Origin: Ephydatia muelleri
Lineage: Eukaryota > Porifera > Demospongiae > Spongillida > Spongillidae
Direction: 5' to 3'
DNA length: 64,000 bases
Assembly (NCBI GenBank): GCA_013339895.1
Contig: JABACO010000009.1
Span: 5,486,891-5,550,890, forward strand
Part shown: positions 59,101-64,000 of the stretch, in pieces
How the letters are laid out: each line of letters begins with the position of its first letter
Numbering within the stretch: position 1 is the first letter of the stretch
Program-made: the position numbers and the translations under genes
The notes under the pieces: generated by a model
Told to the model about the DNA's origin: nothing
Database searches by the model: none
The model's input: the letters and a program-made list of their open reading frames with translations, nothing else

Positions 59101-59624
59101 TAAAAATAGGAACCCGATAGCGTTAATATTTCGGAAGATATATCGATTGATATTTTATGTTATTAAATAAAATCCACAATACCCATTATTTCGTATAGAA
59201 CGTTCCACATTTTGAATTATTGCTTTAGAACTGCAAGACCATGTGTATGATGTTTTTTTTTTCTGTTCTACATTCCAGTGTGCTGAAAGAAGTGTCAACT
59301 CCTTGTGAGCTACAGATCACTGTAAAGCAACACTCAGGAACCATCTTTAAAAACGATAGGATAATTGGGGTTGCTGTGGTTCTTTTTGCTGACCTCATGG
59401 CAGAAGCCAAACAGACTGTGTGGCTTTCCAGCTGCCTCAACATGTCAGCCAATTGCAGCATCCTTTTTGCTGTACTGTCACAGAGAGCCACTGACGATGC
59501 TGCAGTTAAGGAGTTTGTGGCACTCAAGACACAAAAACGTTCCCAAGATGACAGTACTCCTGAAAAGTCGATGGTGCCAGACAAGTTAAGACGGTCTCTG
59601 GACGAGAATGCATCACCACAGTAG
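42629..59624 (+). CDS. unc13: UNC13 (Munc13-type) vesicle-priming protein, 41 exons, 5' incomplete
   Basis: Exon chain with matching phases: 42629-42728, 42806-42923, 44036-44141, 44921-45040, 45393-45471, 45534-45888, 45937-46010, 46141-46225, 46295-46379, 46531-46638, 47221-47280, 47359-47461, 49440-49546, 49829-49867, 49929-50031, 50185-50226, 50361-50488, 50614-50699, 50750-50809, 50873-50973, 51222-51396, 51453-51521, 51586-51675, 51731-51787, 53462-53638, 53706-53773, 53855-53910, 53969-54136, 54473-54538, 54754-54831, 54890-54973, 55635-55712, 55782-55876, 56721-56771, 56826-56924, 56981-57071, 57136-57279, 57517-57754, 58153-58191, 58306-58426, 59279-59624. This gives at least 1,480 residues in the order C2A, linker, C1, C2B, MUN, C2C, as in animal UNC13/Munc13-1 (about 1,700). 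The family opens syntaxin and primes vesicles for regulated exocytosis at the plasma membrane. The first exon is missing: the first listed exon starts in phase 1. One frame break occurs in the exon at 53462. Confidence 0.9.
43170..43393. repeat. (CCACCACCACCACG)n minisatellite in UNC13 intron 2
   Basis: A 14-bp CCA-rich unit is repeated about 16 times. The long His/Thr/Pro and Trp/Gly frames through it are composition artefacts. Confidence 0.95.
44921..46379 (+). CDS. unc13: UNC13 linker exons, including a repeat-encoded exon
   Basis: Exon 44921-45040 encodes [20 protein letters not shown] plus [11 protein letters not shown], the amphipathic helix that follows C2A in UNC13. Exon 45393-45471 is Ser/Thr-rich. 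Exon 45534-45888 reads (N)[13 protein letters not shown] ... NRDESAP through a 21-bp tandem array, then [20 protein letters not shown]. Exons 45937-46379 give [32 protein letters not shown] and [16 protein letters not shown], very basic, up to the C1 domain. Basic segments just before C1 could contact calmodulin or acidic lipids; that is inference. Phases fit throughout. Confidence 0.75.
45480..45790 (+). repeat. 21-bp coding minisatellite in UNC13 exon 6
   Basis: About 14 units of CCCCTAACAGGAAGGAAAGTA-type sequence with variants (AGAGATGAAAG, AGCAGGAATGAAAG). In the gene frame each unit encodes seven residues ([21 protein letters not shown]). The first two or three units lie in the 62-nt intron before the exon. 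Confidence 0.9.
46531..47280 (+). CDS. unc13: UNC13 C1 domain exons (diacylglycerol-binding)
   Basis: Exons 46531-46638 and 47221-47280 join to a complete C1 zinc finger, H-x12-C-x2-C-x13-C-x2-C-x4-H-x2-C-x7-C ([20 protein letters not shown] ... [17 protein letters not shown] ... EC). All eight zinc ligands are present. The tip residues [14 protein letters not shown] match typical diacylglycerol/phorbol-ester-binding C1 domains, including the Pro, the Trp of the Munc13 C1 and the QG motif. This domain recruits and activates UNC13 at diacylglycerol-rich membrane. Confidence 0.93.
47359..47461 (+). CDS. unc13: UNC13 exon between C1 and C2B
   Basis: The exon encodes [20 protein letters not shown] followed by [15 protein letters not shown]. 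It matches the KDRMKIRERNKPEIFELI connector of Munc13 in position and charge pattern. Acceptor CAATTAG and donor AAG/GTATGA fit the flanking phases. Confidence 0.85.
47575..47767. mobile_element. Partial MITE (same family as 30722-30978) in UNC13 intron 12
   Basis: The right half matches the saposin-intron MITE: CATAACAGA.ACTC.GAT.CTCAGTGCG, ATTGTGTAG-like spacing, TTTCAGACTTCTA, and GCGTTAGGTCCCTTTTCGCG ending GGAAACGATCCCAT. The left TIR is not preserved. Confidence 0.7.
47929..49360. repeat. 27/30-bp minisatellite in UNC13 intron 12, about 1.4 kb
   Basis: About 50 units of GGCTAGTATGTGAGGGGTGA + GAGAGGA, with a 30-bp variant containing GATGAGGAGCTAG. The two variants are interspersed in patches. 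Array length is a likely polymorphism. Confidence 0.95.
49440..50699 (+). CDS. unc13: UNC13 C2B domain exons
   Basis: Exons from 49440 to 50699 encode [76 protein letters not shown] and [10 protein letters not shown]. These follow Munc13 C2B strand by strand (VRVW, FLGQTIIEVR, DVWYNL). The calcium-binding Asp residues are partly lost: loop 1 ends DRRIYV instead of SSDPYV, and loop 3 reads WNERDN instead of WDEDDD. Phosphoinositide/Ca2+ binding, which in Munc13-1 tunes release, may therefore be weakened. Residue alignment is by eye. Confidence 0.9.
50750..57754 (+). CDS. unc13: UNC13 MUN domain exons
   Basis: Exons 19-38 (50750-57754) encode the roughly 600-residue MUN region. Recognisable blocks include [19 protein letters not shown] (50873), [19 protein letters not shown] (51453), [20 protein letters not shown] (53969), [17 protein letters not shown] (54890), [18 protein letters not shown] (55635) and [18 protein letters not shown] (56981-57136), each matching Munc13 in order. 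The last exon ends with [20 protein letters not shown], the first strand of C2C. MUN bridges syntaxin/Munc18 and SNAREs to start SNARE assembly. A one-base frame break lies in exon 53462-53638. Intron sizes range from 54-58 nt to 1.7 kb. Confidence 0.9.
51000..51178. repeat. (GT)n microsatellite in UNC13 intron 20
   Basis: GTGTGTGTG and GTGCATGTGCTTGCACAC blocks lie just upstream of the acceptor TACCCCAATAG at 51221. Confidence 0.95.
51845..51916 (+). tRNA. tRNA-Trp (CCA), copy 1
   Basis: A 72-nt cloverleaf with acceptor stem GACTCTG/CAGGGTC and discriminator A. It has a TGGCGCAACGG D-arm (A box), anticodon loop CTCCAGA with anticodon CCA, and TTCAAATC T-loop (B box). A T5 run at 51922 can end Pol III transcription. 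No intron. It lies in UNC13 intron 24 on the same strand. Confidence 0.96.
52278..52307. repeat. Short GC palindrome between the tRNA genes
   Basis: CCTTGGGGGACG...CGTCCCCAAGG is an inverted repeat of about 11 bp per arm. Similar CGTCCCC blocks occur at 35706 and 36909. Confidence 0.7.
52339..52410 (+). tRNA. tRNA-Trp (CCA), copy 2
   Basis: Identical over all 72 nt to the copy at 51845, with different flanks and a T7 terminator at 52415. Same intron and same strand. Two intact A/B boxes suggest both could be expressed. Confidence 0.96.
52447..53195. mobile_element. Long palindromic (fold-back) element, copy 1, UNC13 intron 24
   Basis: The arms are about 345 bp and near-perfect inverted complements. 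The left runs from TGGAACGTTCTATACGAAAA through CATGCGGGGTACCGACGTTA and CGCCATTAACG. The right mirrors it to TTTTCGTATAGAAGTTCCA. The spacer is about 40 nt (52790-52830). A second copy sits at 58441-59210. It has no coding capacity. The left outermost 30-70 bp differ slightly from the right arm. Confidence 0.9.
54974..55634. repeat. CT-rich 21-bp minisatellite in UNC13 intron 31
   Basis: About 25 units of CTCCCTCCTTCCCCATCCTC with length variants. The polypyrimidine array runs up to the acceptor CACAAG at 55634, so it may also supply the splicing pyrimidine tract. Confidence 0.95.
57517..59624 (+). CDS. unc13: UNC13 C2C domain and C-terminus
   Basis: Exons 57517-57754 (end), 58153-58191, 58306-58426 and 59279-59624 encode [74 protein letters not shown] and [20 protein letters not shown]. 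The last block matches the [20 protein letters not shown] end of Munc13, so the gene's 3' end is secure (TAG 59622-59624). C2C binds vesicle membrane in bilaterians. A palindromic element lies in the last intron. No canonical AATAAA was noticed soon after the stop. Confidence 0.92.
58441..59210. mobile_element. Long palindromic (fold-back) element, copy 2, UNC13 last intron
   Basis: Same family as 52447-53195: ends TGGAACGTTCTATACGAAAA and TCGTATAGAACGTTCCA, shared CATGCGGGGTACCGACGTTA, and a central ACGTATTACGAGGACGTCCT spacer. This copy keeps ATCGATATATCTTCCGAAAT in both arms, which copy 1 has lost on the left. Confidence 0.9.
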
Positions 59625-60653
59625 ATCAGAAATGTTTTTTAAAATCAACCTTCTTTTATGTTATGGAACCATTTTAAAGCTGTTACAGATATACATGTAG
59701 TGCTCTGCTTCTCTATTGATTTGTACGTATACATTTTCAACATAACACTCATTTCATTATTGCATAACCTGTGACCTTCTTGAATGCATGAATGCATCAA
59801 ACCACTGTGTGGTGTAGGCGTATCCATGTATAGCCAATCACCTATATAATTTTTGGAACCTGGTTTAGTTATGAACCACCTTGTTTCAAAAGTGTTATGA
59901 TTTGCTCATGCAGTGTTCACACCCTGTGCTAAGTACTTTCAGTAATATCTCTAAATGTTTAGTGCAAGGCTGCCGTGGTCCAAAAATAACCTCTTATTTG
60001 AAACCCTTTGTCGATACATGAATGATTATCTTCCTCAAGAATCAATTAATGGCCAGAAGGCCACTTTCACACACTTGAGGAACAAGTATGTGTTACCTAT
60101 TCCAGATGACTTATCTATAGATCACATTAATTATCTTTACAGTGTATATGCAAACTACTTTCAGTTAACTTGTATAAACATGCCAGTTGCATACCAGAGC
60201 AATTTGCTAATTCCTCTGATTACATGAATCCCCTCACACAATGCAACCTCCTTTCTGCAAGCATATGCATACAAAGCCATTAACAATTATATTTGGACAA
60301 AAACTCATGTGCCCACCACATATACATGTAGCATTACGCGTGGAAGTAACACAGCTGGTTCAGTGGCCATACAACAGTACAATGGCCAATGGCTGCTGAA
60401 GCAATCTTCCCTTCAATCTCTTCCAGTTTTGTTACACAACTGTCCACAAATTATACCTCTCTACATTCTTATGACACATTATCTACAAAAAATATATATC
60501 AGTACATTTAAATGCTCAATGATGCCATGCACAAATGAGAAACAAACAAATACAGGTTACACAACTGTAGATGACAACCAAAAAAAAAGAACAACCATAT
60601 GCATTATAACGTATACTTACAGCATACACTGTACACATAAACAAGGTGCAGTC
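59625..60653. other. UNC13 / RNF126-like convergent 3' intergenic region
   Basis: The two genes point towards each other. An unrecognised plus-strand open stretch at 59955-60227 (LFETLCRYMNDYLPQESING ...) has no motif I can name. It may be a mobile-element scrap or chance. Confidence 0.4.
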
Positions 60654-61540
60654 CTATTCATGGAAACTTTCATTTGAGTTTATACTGAACCGACAGGTGG
60701 GGCACGTGTCACGCTGAGGGAAACATGGGGTTAAGACCAGCAAAGGGCAAAGAAGGGGTGTGTCATACCATCTGTAACCAAGGCATTATGCAATCTCTGT
60801 GAAACACATGTTTGCAAGGAAGTTGAAGAAGCTCCTCGTCCAAATTAAAAGAGTCCTTGCACACAGAACAATCAGGACCTACAGCACATAGTGAAGAGAA
60901 ACAATAAGATAGGGTAAAGTGTCATCTTTATGCCCATACAGAATTCTTTTCAACACATTGCATACTGATCAAACAATTGTATCACATATCCAGTAGTTCA
61001 GAGCCTTACAAAACCCATGTTTAATGAATTGTGGTTAAAAAAAAGGTGATGACATGATCATATGATAACCCTGATAAATCATTATTTGATTTGATTTGAC
61101 AGCCCATTCTGGGCCCCAAATTAGCAAATGGGTTGAAGTTTAAGCAAGCTGTAGGACCAGTATTTGATATAATCAGTTACATGCTCACAGAATCACAAAG
61201 GAAAAGCAACAAGCACTTCACCTCCAATCCACCATCTTTTAACACAGACTTACTGAATGCGTATGAAAGGTTTGGGATGGTGCAGATGAGTGTGCACATG
61301 TCCGTCAACCGGTCTTAGACATAATGCCCTCCCCTCCCACATGTCATTAGGCTTCAATGCTTACTTGTGCTGATATTATCCCCAGAAAATTTCACTACTG
61401 GAAGAGCTTCCACTAGCTCCTTCTTAGCCGGGGGAGAGCCCCTGTCATCCAGCTGATTTAAAAGGCGGGTAATAATATTGTCCAGTCCTGTTGGTCCCCA
61501 GGCATAGTCTCCTGGATTTCCATGAATGGGAGCAGGAGCG
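60654..61540 (-). CDS. rnf126: RNF126/RNF115-type E3 ubiquitin ligase, 3' exons
   Basis: Exons (minus): 61540-61365, 60878-60769 and 60713-60654 (TAG). The first encodes GNPGDYAWGPTGLDNIITRL, then PPAKKELVEALPVV, the conserved DYAWG..GLD.II..LLNQ block of RNF126/RNF115. The next two form a RING-H2, C-x2-C-x14-C-x-H-x2-H-x2-C-x10-C-x2-C (CSVCKDSFNLDEELLQLPCK, HVFHRDC, CPTC). All eight zinc ligands are present. The protein ends 13 residues after the last Cys. The family ubiquitinates mislocalised and endosomal cargo, working with BAG6 in vertebrates. The N-terminal zinc ribbon exon was not found and may lie past the window. A 36-bp satellite lies just upstream in the intron. Confidence 0.88.
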
Positions 61541-61558
61541 CTGACAATTGAAAACAAG

Positions 61559-62611
61559 AGCTTGCTCACACTGTACACAATTCATTGCAATAAGAGCTTG
61601 CTCACACTGTACACAATTCATTGCAATAAGAGCTTGCTCACACTGTACACAATTCATTGCAATAAGAGCTTGTTCACACTGTACACAATTCATTGCAATA
61701 AGAGCTTGCTCACACTGTACACAATTCATTGCAATAAGAGCTTGCTCACACTGTACACAATTCATTGCAATAAGAGCTTGCTCACACTGTACACAATTCA
61801 TTGCAATAAGAGCTTGCTCACACTGTACACAATTCATTGCAATAAGAGCTTGCTCACACTGTACACAATTCATTGCAATAAGAGCTTGCTCACACTGTAC
61901 ACAATTCATTGCAATAAGAGCTTGCTCACACTGTACACAATTCATTGCAATAAGAGCTTGTTCACACTGTACACAATTCATTGCAATAAGAGCTTGCTCA
62001 CACTGTACACAATTCATTGCAATAAGAGCTTGCTCACACTGTACACAATTCATTGCAATAAGAGCTTGCTCACACTGTACACAATTCATTGCAATAAGAG
62101 CTTGCTCACACTGTACACAATTCATTGCAATAAGAGCTTGCTCACACTGTACACAATTCATTGCAATAAGAGCTTGCTCACACTGTACACAATTCATTGC
62201 AATAAGAGCTTGCTCACACTGTACACAATTCATTGCAATAAGAGCTTGCTCACACTGTACACAATTCATTGCAATAAGAGCTTGTTCACACTGTACACAA
62301 TTCATTGCAATAAGAGCTTGCTCACACTGTACACATTCATTGCAATAAGAGCTTGCTCACACTGTACACAATTCATTGCAATAAGAGCTTGCTCACACTG
62401 TACACAATTCATTGCAATAAGAGCTTGCTCACACTGTACACAATTCATTGCAATAAGAGCTTGCTCACACTGTACACAATTCATTGCAATAAGAGCTTGC
62501 TCACACTGTACACAATTCATTGCAATAAGAGCTTGCTCACACTGTACACAATTCATTGCAATAAGAGCTTGCTCACACTGTACACAATTCATTGCAATAA
62601 GAGCTTGCTTA
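61559..62611. repeat. 36-bp satellite, about 29 units, in RNF126-like intron
   Basis: Unit AGCTTGCTCACACTGTACAC + AATTCATTGCAATAAG. Nearly all copies are identical. A C-to-T variant (CTTGTTCAC) recurs at 61673, 61961 and 62285. One unit lacks an A (near 62335). Because 36 is a multiple of three, several frames on both strands stay open (for example MNCVQCEQALIA on minus). These are not evidence of a gene. Confidence 0.97.
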
Positions 62612-64000
62612 CAGCACTCTGCCTATTGTCAGTTAACAAGTCACTTGGATGAGAGGATCATCACAAGATATATGGAATACATCCCGCTACCCTTAGCCCC
62701 CCCCCCCCCCCCCCCCCCCAAAGAAAAAAAGGAACATTTAAAAGGCTTAGAATAGAAACTGCACATTTTCTTGCAAGCAAAGAGGGTTGTCCTTATCTTT
62801 ATGATTCATGGAAGCAAAAGACAAAAGAGTCCTTTATATTCCATCACCAAATCGTGCGCAGCCCATTTGCAAGTAAAGCTGCCAACTTACAATGGGAACT
62901 GTATTAGCATTGGATGTGGCATCATTGGATGCGCATGTTGTTCTGTTCCTAAAGTGGTACAGAATTCCAAACTTTACAAGTTAAAAAACTGCCTACATGT
63001 ATCTCAGTATATCATTCATAACCTGAAACAAATGCTACCACCCTCATATCCCACTGTTTGGCTCTTGTTCATATAGCTCTAGCTATTACCTCTATCATAA
63101 CATAATACCACCACATTTATTTACCCATGAACATGCATGAGTGGGCGGGCATACTGATGCTCTAGTCACAGGGGTACAGTGAGGTTATATAAAGCACAGG
63201 GCTGTAGCAGCAGGTTTTTGGCCACAGCATAAGTTAGAAATTATTTTGAAAAACATCGTCATTATTGACAAGTGCGCTAGTTTTATAGCGCTATTTCATG
63301 ACTTCAAAATGATATACATGTAGTTGCAGAGCTCTGAGGCTCCGCCCAAACCCAGATGGGGGAGCTACACAGTGCTCCCCCCTACCCCCTAGCTGGGCTC
63401 CCCTCCTGCACCCACCCCAACTACAGATCTTGGCCACGCCCTCATCATTTAATAAACAATTAGCCTTAGAAGTTGTTTTTTTTTGTTCCTACGGCCTGAA
63501 GCACAACCATAAAGTACTCAGCAAGCAAATTTGTGAATATGCTGCTAAAACCCAGACTAACTGCAGCTACTTGGTTCTCCCAGAAGTACAAAACGGACAA
63601 TGATCCACTGTATTGGAAAATCTTCAACTGAAAGGAGTATCAGAAAATCTCATCCAGTGCGGAAGAGAGTTTAGGAACCAAATGGCCAGTGCTGGGTTCT
63701 GCAAGAATCCCACCAGTGAGCTGCTTTTTCTATCAGCGTATCCTCATGCACATGCTTCAAAGTGGAAGTATCATACAAAGCAATGGAGTGAGACAGTGCT
63801 TCTTGAGGAAGCCCGATATATAGCCAAACTACTGCCACTCAAGGAAAAGATGATGGTGTGATCTGTAACTGAGTAATGGCACACTATCCAATTGGAAGAA
63901 ACGTGCACAGTGACAAGCTATGTTGAGAGCCTAGCTCAATGCCTGCAGAGAATATGGAACTTGCTCTGTCTGCTTGACCTAAAATCATTCCGCAGTATGA
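62612..64000. other. No recognised gene; mobile-element traces
   Basis: A C20 tract lies at 62698. The GC block at 63335-63420 (GGGGGAGCTACACAGTGCTC ...) resembles the interior of the 27975-28698 element. An open plus stretch at 63613-63861 (ENLQLKGVSENLIQCGREFR ...) with a compatible upstream part from 63490 is unknown to me and could be a transposon-encoded fragment. Upstream RNF126-like exons could be here but were not identified. Confidence 0.4.

Noticed and set aside
61445..62755. Long open frames (286-409 codons) through the 36-bp satellite on both strands
   Set aside because: A 36-bp unit without stops keeps frames open on both strands automatically. There is no start context, domain or splice support, and the tract lies in an intron of the RNF126-like gene.
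62771..63076. Plus frame MQAKRVVLIFMIHGSKRQKS...
   Set aside because: No motif recognised, no splice context, and composition typical of AT-rich intergenic DNA. Kept only as part of an unassigned region.

Overview
The window is animal nuclear DNA. It has intron-rich genes, a metazoan UNC13 gene, tRNA-Trp genes and dense remains of transposable elements. Mixed intron sizes (58 nt to about 2 kb), the TE families and an ankyrin/UNC13/RNF126/saposin gene set would fit a sponge (demosponge) or another early-branching animal. That placement is inference; no rRNA or mitochondrial marker is present.

Layout. 1-1946: 5'-truncated copy of a non-LTR retrotransposon with reverse transcriptase, a CCHC knuckle and a restriction-like endonuclease (REL). 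2135-18162: exons of a minus-strand ankyrin-repeat gene. Its introns hold an 11-kb satellite-like array of about 0.43-kb units, and one 81-nt ankyrin exon has been copied three times at about 3.7-kb spacing. A hAT fragment (2.8-4.1 kb), a Ty3/gypsy remnant with a fold-back (15.07-16.5 kb) and a Tc1/mariner remnant (16.6-17.1 kb) lie in the same stretch. 19.0-22.3 kb: two hairpin MITEs, a hAT C-terminal relic and a CA repeat. 22.85-29.7 kb: two more REL copies. The larger one (minus strand, about 3.7 kb without insertions) is interrupted by two DNA transposons, each with a 5-bp target duplication.

30.17-35.45 kb: two five-exon genes for secreted saposin-like proteins, head to head inside an imperfect inverted duplication. 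36-42 kb: a short hAT relic, a gypsy RT relic, a 260-bp palindrome and a perfect 33-bp-arm hairpin. 42.63-59.62 kb: the main gene, UNC13 (plus strand). I placed 41 exons with consistent phases, giving C2A, linker, C1, C2B, MUN and C2C. Its introns hold two identical tRNA-Trp genes, two copies of a roughly 750-bp palindromic element and four different tandem arrays. 60.65-61.54 kb: 3' exons of an RNF126/RNF115-type RING-H2 ubiquitin ligase (minus strand). A 36-bp satellite of about 29 units lies directly upstream of one of its exons, in its intron.

UNC13 primes secretory vesicles, the RNF126-type ligase acts in protein quality control or trafficking, and saposin-like proteins bind lipids in lysosomes or outside the cell. 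Nothing in the sequence shows that these genes are co-regulated. All exon boundaries were inferred by eye from splice signals, phase and family similarity.
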